DNA of 38,983 nucleotides from a virus: IMG/VR virus record IMGVR_UViG_3300044701_005040, positions 1-38,983 of that record. The stretch is one strand, 5' to 3'. Below the pieces are notes generated by a model. It had not been told where the DNA came from, did no database searches, and saw only the letters and a program-made list of their open reading frames with translations. The position numbers and the translations under genes are program-made. Shown piece by piece: positions 5,765-13,782 of this stretch (the stretch's first letter is position 1; each line of letters begins with the position of its first letter).

Positions 5765-6961
5765 TTATAATCTTAACGGCATTAAAGTCATTGTAATTGC
5801 TTGATTGCCATCTACACATTCTATTTTTAACGGGGAGTAGGCATCTTGAAAATTTAAAACAATATTACTTTCATTTGTAAAATTTTTATAGGTTTCAATA
5901 AATTTTAATAAAAATTTATTATTTAAACCTATTTTAAAATCGGTTGCATCTTGGCAACTAGCATCCAAAGGGGCTTGAAACATAATAGTGTCTTTATTTT
6001 TTTTAGTTAATAAAAATCTATTATGATTAATTAAATTAAATTCTAATGCATTATGTTTATTATCATTATCAATTTTGTTAGCCATTTTTAAAGTTTCAAT
6101 AAAATTTTTTAAGTCGGTTGTTATTTTAATTTTTATCCATTCCTCCCTTGGTATAACCTTATCCGCTTCAGGGAATTCTGCATCTATTAACCTAGCGTCT
6201 ATTCTAAAATTATCAGAAGTGATTGTAACAGAATATTTTTTAAAAATAATTTTTACATCATTATTTAAAATATCTGCACTACCATTAATTTTTTTACATA
6301 ATTCAGTAGGTAAAATAAAAAAATTGTTATTCGAATTGTCAATAGTACCTAAATTATCAAAATTATTTATTTTTATTAATACATGACCAGTGGTCGCATA
6401 AAAACCAAGCCCATTATCTTTAAATTTTATGGCCACGCCTTGCAAATATGGTCTAGTCTCATCATTACTTACAAAATTTAAGCTATGTTTAATGTTTTTT
6501 ATAAGAAGATCTCCATTAATTTTAAATTCTAATAAATTTTTATTATCTTTAAAGTTGGTAACTCTGCCTATATCAAATGCATCTTGCGCACCATTATCGA
6601 AATCTTGAAACTTCTTAATCGGTATCATAAATGCTCCGATGCCAATAGCCGTTTCGCCTATTGTAAATTCTAAACTATCCATTTTTTTACAACTAGTCAA
6701 AGCACTAAATAATTGTTTTGTTTCAACTAAAAATTCTTCACTTGGCAAAGCAAGATCGGTTTTAATTGTGAAAATGTTTGTCAAAATAGTATCTTGATCG
6801 GTATTTTTTATAGTTAATAATTTTTTATAATAATCAATTATAAAATAAGTTTGTTGCAGAGTAGGTAAATGTTTTTCTTTATTTAAATTGAAAACTTTCA
6901 AAGTGTTTAGAAAATCTTTTTTATTTGTAATTGTTATTTTTTTTATTAATGTAAAGTTCAT
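5765..6961 (-). CDS. dnaN: DNA polymerase III beta subunit-like sliding clamp
   Basis: 398 residues, slightly longer than the usual 365-375. Landmarks of bacterial beta clamps appear in order: SNDETRPYLQGVAIKF (about 165-180, compare ETRPxLxGV), FYATTGHVL (about 187-195, compare ATDGHRL), IDAEFPEADKVIP (about 262-274, compare IDGxFPDYxxVIP), and the C-terminal end ITMTLMPLRL (compare VMPMRL). The first of the three domains is divergent. The product should form a ring on DNA that tethers the host replicative polymerase, since no phage polymerase is present. It stands between the J-domain gene and P4, and its stop is followed by C-rich element copy B. Clamp genes are uncommon in phages of this size. 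Confidence 0.88.
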   Translation of the reverse strand: MNFTLIKKITITNKKDFLNTLKVFNLNKEKHLPTLQQTYFIIDYYKKLLTIKNTDQDTILTNIFTIKTDLALPSEEFLVETKQLFSALTSCKKMDSLEFTIGETAIGIGAFMIPIKKFQDFDNGAQDAFDIGRVTNFKDNKNLLEFKINGDLLIKNIKHSLNFVSNDETRPYLQGVAIKFKDNGLGFYATTGHVLIKINNFDNLGTIDNSNNNFFILPTELCKKINGSADILNNDVKIIFKKYSVTITSDNFRIDARLIDAEFPEADKVIPREEWIKIKITTDLKNFIETLKMANKIDNDNKHNALEFNLINHNRFLLTKKNKDTIMFQAPLDASCQDATDFKIGLNNKFLLKFIETYKNFTNESNIVLNFQDAYSPLKIECVDGNQAITMTLMPLRL

Positions 6962-6987
6962 ATATTTTATTTTTTTTTAAATATTAA

Positions 6988-7464
6988 TTAAGCAAGCTGT
7001 TTTTTGTTTTGTAATTTATCCAGCCCGTAAGTCAATACTATGTCGTGCCAAGGCTTGGCGGCAACTCTTTTTCTTTTTCTTTTTTTAGCTTTTCCAGTGC
7101 AATCAAAATACCACATTTTTTTTGATTTTGACCAAAAGTAGCCAATATCTTTTATTCGCTCAATAACCTCTAAACTGGGCTTCGCTGCAAAATCCAACCA
7201 TAACCATCTCCCAGTGATTAAAATTTCCAAGCCATCATGATCAAATAAAAAGCTTAAATCATCCAAAGCCCCCATGATCTCGGCAGGCTTATCAGATTCA
7301 GGAGTTGCTATATCATTAAAAATAACCTCATATTCATTTTGCATTGCAACAAAAGAAAAATGATCTCCCCCGAGATCGGGATGCATTTTAAAGCATAATT
7401 TTTTATAATCTTTTTTTAGCTCATCTAGGTTTTGATAATGTTTATTAAAAAAGTTTGTTGTCAT
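6988..7464 (-). CDS. J-domain (DnaJ-like) protein
   Basis: 158 residues. Residues about 10-55 form a J domain with the HPD motif at 28-30 (MHPDLGGD), which in this family stimulates the ATPase of DnaK. Residues about 78-120 (LEILITGRWLWLDF, then IGYFWSKSKKMWYF) form a small C-terminal module seen behind J domains in phage proteins. A very basic KKRKRKR patch follows. It probably recruits host DnaK to a phage complex, perhaps in replication given the adjacent clamp; lambda uses host DnaJ in that way. It lies 26 bases upstream of the clamp gene in the same unit. Confidence 0.85.
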   Translation of the reverse strand: MTTNFFNKHYQNLDELKKDYKKLCFKMHPDLGGDHFSFVAMQNEYEVIFNDIATPESDKPAEIMGALDDLSFLFDHDGLEILITGRWLWLDFAAKPSLEVIERIKDIGYFWSKSKKMWYFDCTGKAKKRKRKRVAAKPWHDIVLTYGLDKLQNKKQLA

Positions 7465-7489
7465 ATAATTATTAATTTTAGTTTTTTAG

Positions 7490-7786
7490 TTAGTTAGTTA
7501 AATTTAATCTTGATAAAATAAATTTATCGCCTCCGACGAATTGACTAACAAACGCAAGGTTTTTTTTAGTGTGTTTAATTTCAATATTTTGATATTGTTT
7601 TATAAAGTCATTATAAATTAAATCATCATTAAAAAAATAATATTTATAATCCCAAGATGCCAGCCCCTTTTTTTTGCCATTTTTATAAAAATTTTGTGAT
7701 ATTGTAATAATTTGTAAAGATTGATTAATTTTTATATTTGTTTTATAATCATTATCAAATAAAGTAATTAAATTTTCTGTTTTCAT
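7490..7786 (-). CDS. hypothetical protein
   Basis: 98 residues, Lys/Asn/Tyr rich, mixed beta pattern (LQIITISQNFY, YYFFNDDLIYNDF). No family recognised. It sits between C-rich element copy C upstream and the J-domain gene 25 bases downstream, in the P5 transcription unit. Confidence 0.6.
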   Translation of the reverse strand: MKTENLITLFDNDYKTNIKINQSLQIITISQNFYKNGKKKGLASWDYKYYFFNDDLIYNDFIKQYQNIEIKHTKKNLAFVSQFVGGDKFILSRLNLTN

Positions 7787-7811
7787 ATTTTTTTTTATTA
7801 TTATTAAAAAG

Positions 7812-7834
7812 GTTTGTGTGTGGTGATGTGGTGA
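7812..7834 (-). repeat. C-rich intergenic element, copy C
   Basis: 23 bases immediately after the stop codon of the 7835-8215 gene, matching copy B with two differences (core CACCACATCACCACA on the leftward strand). The outer five bases of the other copies are not conserved here. Confidence 0.65.
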
Positions 7835-8215
7835 CTACTGGTTTATTAGATTAAAAAGCTCTTCAAAATTTATTTTGTATAACTCATCTTTTTGGCGATC
7901 GTTTTGGTGTAAAATATTCGCAAGTGTGCAACTATCAATGTTTTTTATATCGTAACCAAGCCCGGCCGCTAGTTCGACGCTGTTGCGCAAAGTTGGATCA
8001 TTTTCGGTTAAATATTCAATTGCATCATAATAATAAACAAAGGCTTCGCCCGTTAGCTCATCAAAATAACCGGTAAAATAATTTTCTAAATGTTCGCTAT
8101 CTTCCCAAGTATCTTGCAAGCAATAATCCGTTAAACCATCAATTAAGTCAATGCTTATTGATTGGCTTAAAAAATCTTTAATTTGCTGTTTTTTGTTGTT
8201 TTCTATTAATATCAT
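7835..8215 (-). CDS. acidic early protein, first gene of leftward operon
   Basis: 126 residues, very acidic, with YYYDAIEYLTENDPTLRNSVELAAGLGYD at its centre (about 61-89; core YDAIEYL and NDPTL). I recall similar small acidic proteins in phages and plasmids, sometimes linked to antirestriction, but I cannot name the family with confidence. Being the first leftward gene after strong promoter P5 makes it a likely immediate-early product. A DNA-mimic role is only an inference from charge and position. Confidence 0.65.
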   Translation of the reverse strand: MILIENNKKQQIKDFLSQSISIDLIDGLTDYCLQDTWEDSEHLENYFTGYFDELTGEAFVYYYDAIEYLTENDPTLRNSVELAAGLGYDIKNIDSCTLANILHQNDRQKDELYKINFEELFNLINQ

Positions 8216-8239
8216 ATTTTTTTAAGTTAATTAAGTTGC

Positions 8240-8264
8240 AAAATTATTTTATTAGAATAATTTT
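8240..8264 (-). promoter_or_regulatory. 5'-terminal mRNA hairpin, promoter P5
   Basis: AAAATTATT (8264-8256) pairs perfectly with AATAATTTT (8248-8240), 9 bp with a 7-nt loop, starting nine bases after the -10 box. The shared leader AACTTAATTAACTTAAA follows before the ATG at 8215. Confidence 0.65.
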
Positions 8265-8273
8265 ATTAACATA

Positions 8274-8302
8274 ATTTTAAAGCAAAAAAAAATATTTGTC
8301 AA
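8274..8302 (-). promoter_or_regulatory. sigma-70 type promoter P5 (main leftward)
   Basis: TTGACA (8302-8297), 17-base spacer, TAAAAT (8279-8274), in the divergent region between early leftward and late rightward genes. The A/T tracts on both sides could act as UP elements. It drives the operon from 8215 toward the clamp gene. Confidence 0.75.
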
Positions 8303-8384
8303 CAACTTTTTTCACTTTTTTTCACATTATTTTAAAAAAATTTTAAAGCCTTGAAAGTATAAAAAAGGTTGCAATAAAAAAAAA

Positions 8385-8441
8385 TTGACAAATAAAAAAA
8401 AAAAATTAAATTAAAGCGTATATAAGTTATAATCATTATAA
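8385..8441 (+). promoter_or_regulatory. rightward promoter region before terminase
   Basis: TTGACA at 8385-8390 is followed after 16 bases by TAAATT (8407-8412, weak -10). A perfect TATAAT at 8428-8433 lacks a good -35. TTATAA-TCA-TTATAA (8427-8441) is a 6-bp palindrome that could form the 5' hairpin if the first promoter is used. An (AAT)n run at about 8440-8458 follows. Which -10 is used cannot be settled from sequence. Confidence 0.45.
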
Positions 8442-8472
8442 TAATAATAATAATAATTAACTCGCCTGCATA

Positions 8473-8988
8473 ATGCCTAAACAAAATAATAAAGATAATG
8501 CCAGTAATAAGATTAATAGCATTGCAAAACCTTTATCGGTTAAAGATAAGATTATTAATAACATTGATAGCATCATAAAAGATTTAGAAGCTAATAAAAG
8601 TTATAAAGAGATTAGTTTAAAATTAGGGGTTAGCATGGGGTGGTTGTGCGAGGTCTTGAACTCCCCTGAATATCGCGCACGCAAAACCCAAGCTTTACAG
8701 ATTGCAAGCTATCAATTACTCGAAGAAGGGGAGCAGTGCCTAAATGATATTGATGACGGAGCAACGAATGCAAAAGTTCGCAGGCAAGCGGAATTATATC
8801 AACACAAAATCTATTTAGCCAAAACCAAAAACAGGGCTGAACTTGACTTGAACTATAAAGAGCCAGTTTCTGAACAAATAGCCATTAATGTTATAACTCC
8901 AGATTGGCTAAATTGCCTGAAAAATAACAATACTGGCAAAAATGAAATTCTCGCAAATAATTTGCTTGAAAATGCAGAAAAAAAATGA
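8473..8988 (+). CDS. terS: terminase small subunit
   Basis: 171 residues. After a basic N-terminus there is a helix-turn-helix (about 44-62, YKEISLKLGVSMGWLCEVL) and then SPEYRARKTQALQIASYQL followed by RRQAELYQHKIYLAKTKN. This is the layout of Sf6-like small terminases: an N-terminal DNA-binding domain and a helical oligomerisation region. The family recognises the packaging site and regulates the large subunit. Position ahead of the large subunit supports the call. The gene ends with TGA at 8986-8988 after an eight-A run. Confidence 0.8.
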   Translation: MPKQNNKDNASNKINSIAKPLSVKDKIINNIDSIIKDLEANKSYKEISLKLGVSMGWLCEVLNSPEYRARKTQALQIASYQLLEEGEQCLNDIDDGATNAKVRRQAELYQHKIYLAKTKNRAELDLNYKEPVSEQIAINVITPDWLNCLKNNNTGKNEILANNLLENAEKK

Positions 8989-9320
8989 GGGTGTCGCCGC
9001 CGAGCGGATACCTTATTTTGTTGACTTTATGGCATTTTGCAGTTTTGCAATAATTAACTGTTTGGTTGATTGTTGTTTGTTTGGTTGGTTGTTATCTTGT
9101 AAAAAAAAATTTTCCCCTTACGGGGAAGTTCAATTGCTTGATTGCTTACGCAACAAGCAATTTGCAGGGGAAGACACCGAATTTTGTTAACATGTAGTGG
9201 ATTTTATATTTTTTGACTGGGGGGGTCATTTTTAAATTGATGTTTTGTTTTGACTAGGGGGGGGATCGCTTTTTATTTTTTTTTATTTTTTTATATAACA
9301 TTTTTCGAGAGGGCAGAAAT
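8989..9320 (+). other. terS-terL gap with hairpin and two long G runs (candidate packaging site)
   Basis: No convincing gene: a frame of 82 codons overlapping terS has no recognisable domain and poor composition. The stretch has locally high GC (GTGTCGCCGCCGAGCGG near 8990) and a perfect 6-bp hairpin TTCCCC-TTAC-GGGGAA (9112-9127). An inverted ATTGCTT/AAGCAAT pair lies at about 9138-9160. Two TTGACT-plus-G-run motifs follow, with seven and eight Gs, at about 9215-9230 and 9248-9264. In other phages pac or cos sites often lie in or beside terS, so this is a plausible cut site. Confidence 0.4.
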
Positions 9321-10649
9321 TTGAACGAAAAGTTAATTACTATACCATACCTATGGCAACCAAGGGACTATCAACTAGATTTGTTTAAGAAACTAGTGTT
9401 TGAGAACTATAAAAGGGCTATACACATTTGGCACAGAAGAGCAGGAAAAGACCTGTTTGGCTTAAATATACTATTGTTTTTTGCATATTATGGCAAGGTT
9501 GGCACTTACTGGCACATTTTCCCTAAATACTCACAAGGTGAAAAAGCTGTTTGGCAAGAAAGCACTAGTGATGGCAGAAAATATATTGATTATATACCAA
9601 AAGAGTTAATACACAAAATAAATCAAAAAGAATTAAGAATAACTTTAAAAAATGGTAGCATATATCAAATAGTTGGCTCTGACAATACTGATAGTTTAAG
9701 GGGGGCAGGAATTAAAGGTGCAGTATTTAGTGAATATGCAGACCAAGATCCTAGATCGTGGGAAATTATTAAACCAATGATTGAAGCAAATGATGGTTTT
9801 GCTTTATTTAACTTTACTCCAAAAGGACAAAATCATAGTTATCATTTATACAATATGGCAACAAAACTTCCTGAAACTTGGTATACGGAAATTAAAACAA
9901 TAGAAGATACAAGGGCTTTAAGTGCTGAAAAAATAGAAGAAATTAAAAAAGAAATAGCTTTAGAAGGTAAAACATTAGATTTTTTTAAACAAGAATATTA
10001 TTGTAGTTTTACAAATCCTATTGAAGGTGCATATTATGGCGATTGTATGAGAGAATTAACATTAAAAAAACAAATTGGCGATCATGTTCAATATGATAAT
10101 TTGCTACCAGTTTATACTTTTTGGGACTTGGGTGTGGCGGATGCTATGGCAATTTGGTTTGCGCAATTTGTTGGTAATGAAATTAGAATAATTGATTATT
10201 TAGAAGGCACTGGCAAAGGTTTAGATTATTTTATTAGGGAAGTTAAAAACAAAGTTTATGTCTATGCAGATCATTATGCTCCTCACGATATTTTGGTAAG
10301 AGAGTTATCTGATTCAAAAACAAGGTTTGAAAAAGCAGAGTTATTAGGAATTAGATTTCAATTAGCCCCAAATATACCTAGACAAGATGGAATTGATGAA
10401 GTTAGAAAAATTTTACCAAAATGTTATTTTAATGAAAGTAATACAATAACTGGCATAAATTGTTTAACAAATTATAAAAAAGAATTTGACAATAAAAATA
10501 ATGTATTTAAAATAACTCCAAAGCACGACTGGTCTTCAAACGGAGCGGATGCTTTTAGGTATTTAGCTATATGTTACACTCAAAAATTAGCAAATAAACA
10601 AATGGCTAATCAAAGTGTAAAAGCTATTGACAGAAAATATATTTATTAA
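9321..10649 (+). CDS. terL: terminase large subunit
   Basis: 442 residues. The start is TTG at 9321-9323, chosen because GAGAGGG (9307-9313) is a well-placed Shine-Dalgarno and no ATG precedes the conserved IPYLWQPRDYQ. ATPase domain: RRAGKD (39-44) as Walker A and GAVFSEYA (133-140) as Walker B, with Ser where Asp is usual and the catalytic Glu at 138. Nuclease domain: TFWDLGVADAMAIW (about 265-280) and the late acidic motif in HDWSSNGADAFRY (about 408-420). The enzyme translocates DNA through the connector and cuts concatemers. The Walker B substitution is the only irregularity. Confidence 0.93.
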   Translation: MNEKLITIPYLWQPRDYQLDLFKKLVFENYKRAIHIWHRRAGKDLFGLNILLFFAYYGKVGTYWHIFPKYSQGEKAVWQESTSDGRKYIDYIPKELIHKINQKELRITLKNGSIYQIVGSDNTDSLRGAGIKGAVFSEYADQDPRSWEIIKPMIEANDGFALFNFTPKGQNHSYHLYNMATKLPETWYTEIKTIEDTRALSAEKIEEIKKEIALEGKTLDFFKQEYYCSFTNPIEGAYYGDCMRELTLKKQIGDHVQYDNLLPVYTFWDLGVADAMAIWFAQFVGNEIRIIDYLEGTGKGLDYFIREVKNKVYVYADHYAPHDILVRELSDSKTRFEKAELLGIRFQLAPNIPRQDGIDEVRKILPKCYFNESNTITGINCLTNYKKEFDNKNNVFKITPKHDWSSNGADAFRYLAICYTQKLANKQMANQSVKAIDRKYIY

Positions 10650-10652
10650 ATT

Positions 10653-11018
10653 ATGGGTTTTGGAAAAAAGTTTAAAAAAGCTCTTAATAAAACAGGTCTC
10701 ACTAAACCTTTAAAATCTGTTAGTTTAGATTTTGGAGCGTCTGGAATGAGAGCAAGACAAGACGCAAACGAAGCAACAGAAGCGGAAAGGCAGGCTATAG
10801 AAGTAGCAAGGCAGGCAAAAGCAGCGGAAGAAACTAGAATTTTTGCAGAAAACGAAGCAAACAAAGCTATTAAAGCAGAGGAAAATAGAAAGCAAACTTT
10901 ATTTGGCGGAGAAATAGATCAACAATTAAGAGCAAAAAAAGAATTATTGGGAGAGACAGAAGATCCTGAGGAAAAAGCAAGAAAAGAATTTTTAAGAAGA
11001 AAATTATTAGGTATATAA
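10653..11018 (+). CDS. Ala/Glu-rich coiled-coil protein between terL and connector
   Basis: 121 residues. A basic, amphipathic N-terminus (MGFGKKFKKALNKTG) precedes a long Ala/Glu/Lys/Arg helix (about 32-110) that is probably coiled coil. The stop overlaps the connector ATG by one base. Small proteins like this occur at the same place in BPP-1-like podoviruses and may be minor virion components. I do not recognise a defined family. Confidence 0.6.
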   Translation: MGFGKKFKKALNKTGLTKPLKSVSLDFGASGMRARQDANEATEAERQAIEVARQAKAAEETRIFAENEANKAIKAEENRKQTLFGGEIDQQLRAKKELLGETEDPEEKARKEFLRRKLLGI

Positions 11019-12652
11019 TGGAACAAGATAAAAACTTAATTGATGAGTTAAAAACATTAAGCGAACAATTAGATAGTGAAAAAACTTATTATAAAGGTTA
11101 TTGGGAAGATACGGCAAAATATTTTTTACCTGATAAAGCTGGGGTATTTTTTAACACAGATAATTATGTTAGAAATGAAATTTTTGAGTTATACGATTCT
11201 CACTGCATATCTTGTTTAGATAATTTTGCAAATATATTAAATGGCACTTTAACAAATAAAGCCTCTATTTGGTTTAGACTTGTTGCAGAAGACGAAGAAT
11301 TAGCAAGTAATGATAATGTAATAAATTATTTACAAGATACTACAAAAAAAATATGGAATGCAATTTACAATCCTGATTCTAATTTTGAAATTGCCCATTT
11401 TGAAAATTTAAGATTTTTTGCTTGTTTTGGTAATGTTGCAATAAAAATAGAAGAGGGTAAAAATTCTATTTTAAATTTTGAACCTTTGCATATTAAAAAT
11501 TATGTAATTGCTGAAAACGAAGAAGGCAAAATAGATACTTGTGTTATTACCCAATCAATGACGGCAAAACAAATTATTAGTAAATTTGGAATAGATAATG
11601 TTCATGACAATATTAAAAAAGAGTTTAATATAAATAAATTTAAAAAATTAGAAGTAAAATATTTTATTTTTCCTCAAAAAAATAGAGATCCAAGTAAAAT
11701 AGATAGAGAAAATATGCCATATGTTGGTTATTGGCTTGATGCAAATAACGACTATTTAATGAAAAAAGATTTTTTTGAAAGTTACCCTATTGCATTTGGT
11801 AGGGGCACAAAAAATGTTGGTGAAACTTGGGGCACATCAAGGGCATTATTAGCTTTGCCTGATGCTAAAACATTAAATAAAATGGTTCATGACCATATGT
11901 TAGCAAGTGAAAAATCTTTAACTCCTCCTTTTATTCAATTTGTAGATTTTAAAAATCAAATAGATTTGTCTCCGGGCTCTTTAAACAGAATTGATAGCAA
12001 CACTTACACTGGAGAAGCACTTAAACCCTTGTTAAGCAATGTAGATTATAGACCAGTTCTTGAATTAATTTTAGATAAAAAAGAAAGTATTAAAAAAATC
12101 TTTTTTCTTGATAAATTGACTGTTTTAGACGATCCAAGAGCTACTGCTACACAAATTTTAGAATTAAGAGCGGAAAGTTTTAGAATTATGGGCAGTTTAG
12201 CTATATCTTTGCAAGAATATTTAGAGAATATTTTAAATAGAGTTTTTCAAATACTTTGGAAAAGATCATATTCTAATATTACTTTTGAATTAACCGAAGA
12301 TGCAATTCTTGATGAACTTCCAATAGAATTTAATCAGCAATTACCAAAAATTAAAGTTGAATATATTAACCCAATCACTCAATCTCAAAAAAATAACGAA
12401 AACAATGCTATTGATGCGTTTATTTTAAATGTAATGAATTTAGCACAAGTGAACCCTGAAGTTATTGATAAAATTAATTTTGATAAATTAATTGATATAA
12501 AAACTAACTTATTGCAAATTGATAATAGAATTTTAAGAAAAGATGAAGATGTAGAAGAAATTAGAAATGCAAAAAGCCAAAATGCACAACTGCAAATTGA
12601 AAGCGAAAGAAACAATATTGATGCAGACACTTTAAGTAAATTAAATAAATAA
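11018..12652 (+). CDS. head-to-tail connector (portal) protein
   Basis: 544 residues, the usual size for T7-like connectors (about 530-560). Family features: N-terminal LIDELKTLSEQLDSEKTYY, then PDKAG, LDNFANILNGTLTNKASIWFRL (about 68-89; core NGTLTNKASIWF), FGNVAI (about 143), WGTSRALLALPDAKTLNKM (about 280-298), and ATATQILELRAE (about 374-385). It forms the dodecameric ring at the packaging vertex, binding TerL during packaging and the tail afterwards. The C-terminus is Gln/Asn-rich and probably disordered. Confidence 0.92.
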   Translation: MEQDKNLIDELKTLSEQLDSEKTYYKGYWEDTAKYFLPDKAGVFFNTDNYVRNEIFELYDSHCISCLDNFANILNGTLTNKASIWFRLVAEDEELASNDNVINYLQDTTKKIWNAIYNPDSNFEIAHFENLRFFACFGNVAIKIEEGKNSILNFEPLHIKNYVIAENEEGKIDTCVITQSMTAKQIISKFGIDNVHDNIKKEFNINKFKKLEVKYFIFPQKNRDPSKIDRENMPYVGYWLDANNDYLMKKDFFESYPIAFGRGTKNVGETWGTSRALLALPDAKTLNKMVHDHMLASEKSLTPPFIQFVDFKNQIDLSPGSLNRIDSNTYTGEALKPLLSNVDYRPVLELILDKKESIKKIFFLDKLTVLDDPRATATQILELRAESFRIMGSLAISLQEYLENILNRVFQILWKRSYSNITFELTEDAILDELPIEFNQQLPKIKVEYINPITQSQKNNENNAIDAFILNVMNLAQVNPEVIDKINFDKLIDIKTNLLQIDNRILRKDEDVEEIRNAKSQNAQLQIESERNNIDADTLSKLNK

Positions 12653-12655
12653 TAT

Positions 12656-12901
12656 ATGGATTTGAAAGAAAAACAATTAGAACAAATTAGAATAAGTGAA
12701 AAACAAAACCAAATTTTTAACAATGTTTTTTCTACTGAAAGTGGAAAAGAATTGTTAAATTATATAATGAAGGCTTTTTTAATTAATGGAGATTTAATTG
12801 CTAAACAATATACAAAAGACGATGTTTTAGCTTCTCATATACAAATTGGTTTAAAATTGGCTTTTAATTTTATTAACAACAACATTAACAAAAACAATTA
12901 A
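12656..12901 (+). CDS. Bbp19-like small phage protein
   Basis: 81 residues: a charged N-terminal helix, then FNNVFSTESGKELLNYIMKAF and GLKLAFNFINN. This resembles the Bbp19-like domain of BPP-1-type phages, which is encoded at this same position between connector and scaffold. The role is unknown. It starts three bases after the connector stop without a Shine-Dalgarno. Confidence 0.65.
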   Translation: MDLKEKQLEQIRISEKQNQIFNNVFSTESGKELLNYIMKAFLINGDLIAKQYTKDDVLASHIQIGLKLAFNFINNNINKNN

Positions 12902-12904
12902 TTT

Positions 12905-13744
12905 ATGGAAGACAAAATTTTTCAACCAGCAACAGAACAAAATTTTAATCAACAGACTCAACCAGTTGTAGATTATATTGATTTTAACAAATTTTTTCCT
13001 GATGACGTTAGAAGCGATCCTGATTTTGATAAATATTCAAAAAACTTTCCAAAAGATATAAATAGTTTAGCAAAAGATTATTATCATAAAAATAAACAAT
13101 TTGGCAAAGCAAAAGAACTTGCAAAAGCAGAACTTGAAGCAGAATTAAGTAAAGAAAAAAATTATAATTTAGAAGATTATAATTATGAACTTCCAAAAGA
13201 TTACGAGTTAGAAGATAGTATGCTTAATGTAGCCAAAAATAAAGCAAAAGAACTTGGTATCGATCCAAAAATTGCTAAACAATTTGTAGAAGAACTTTTA
13301 AAAACAGATCATCAAGAAGAATTAAAATTAAAACAGCAATTTAAAGAAGACGACCAAAGAAAAGCCGAAGAAATATATAATCAAAATAAAAAAATAAGAG
13401 ATGAATTTAAAGCAGAGTGGGGTTTAGAATATGAAGCAAAAGTAAAAAGTGCAAATGATACATTGCAAAAATTTACAACAGCGGAAGAATTTAACATTCT
13501 TACTGAAAATTTAGATATGAAATCTCAAGTTATTTTATCAAAAATATTTTATAAAATACACGAAAGAATTAGCGAAAGTAATATAGGTATTATTCAAAAA
13601 ATAGTCCCTACTGCACCAATAGATATAACTAAAGAATTAAATAATATTGATAATTTATATCGCCAAGGAAAGTTAAGTTGGAACGAACATATTAGTAAAA
13701 AATCAGAATTAAAACAAAAAGCGCAAAAATCATTAATGTTTTAA
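12905..13744 (+). CDS. capsid scaffold-like protein
   Basis: 279 residues, highly charged and helical, Lys/Glu-rich throughout, with a Gln/Asn-rich N-terminus and a basic C-terminus (KKSELKQKAQKS). Position between connector and capsid, composition and length fit a podovirus scaffold protein, which guides capsid assembly and then leaves. The sequence has no strong family motif, so the call rests on synteny and composition. Confidence 0.7.
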   Translation: MEDKIFQPATEQNFNQQTQPVVDYIDFNKFFPDDVRSDPDFDKYSKNFPKDINSLAKDYYHKNKQFGKAKELAKAELEAELSKEKNYNLEDYNYELPKDYELEDSMLNVAKNKAKELGIDPKIAKQFVEELLKTDHQEELKLKQQFKEDDQRKAEEIYNQNKKIRDEFKAEWGLEYEAKVKSANDTLQKFTTAEEFNILTENLDMKSQVILSKIFYKIHERISESNIGIIQKIVPTAPIDITKELNNIDNLYRQGKLSWNEHISKKSELKQKAQKSLMF

Positions 13745-13753
13745 ACATTATAT

Positions 13754-13782
13754 TTGACAAATAAATTTTTTTATATTAATAT
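13754..13782 (+). promoter_or_regulatory. candidate promoter upstream of capsid gene
   Basis: TTGACA (13754-13759), 17-base spacer, TAATAT (13777-13782, 4 of 6). It lies in the 141-base gap before the capsid gene, the longest gap in the late operon. The rest of the gap holds two imperfect copies of AAAGG(G)TAGC at about 13812 and 13842 and otherwise only A/T-rich sequence. A separate promoter would boost capsid expression. Confidence 0.5.

Noticed and set aside
8440-8458. (AAT)n run as an origin or iteron
   Set aside because: Short simple repeat in A/T-rich DNA without flanking iterons or a recognisable initiator site.
8942-9190. 82-codon frame between terS and terL
   Set aside because: Overlaps terS, has no Shine-Dalgarno or recognised domain, and its composition looks like translated noncoding DNA.
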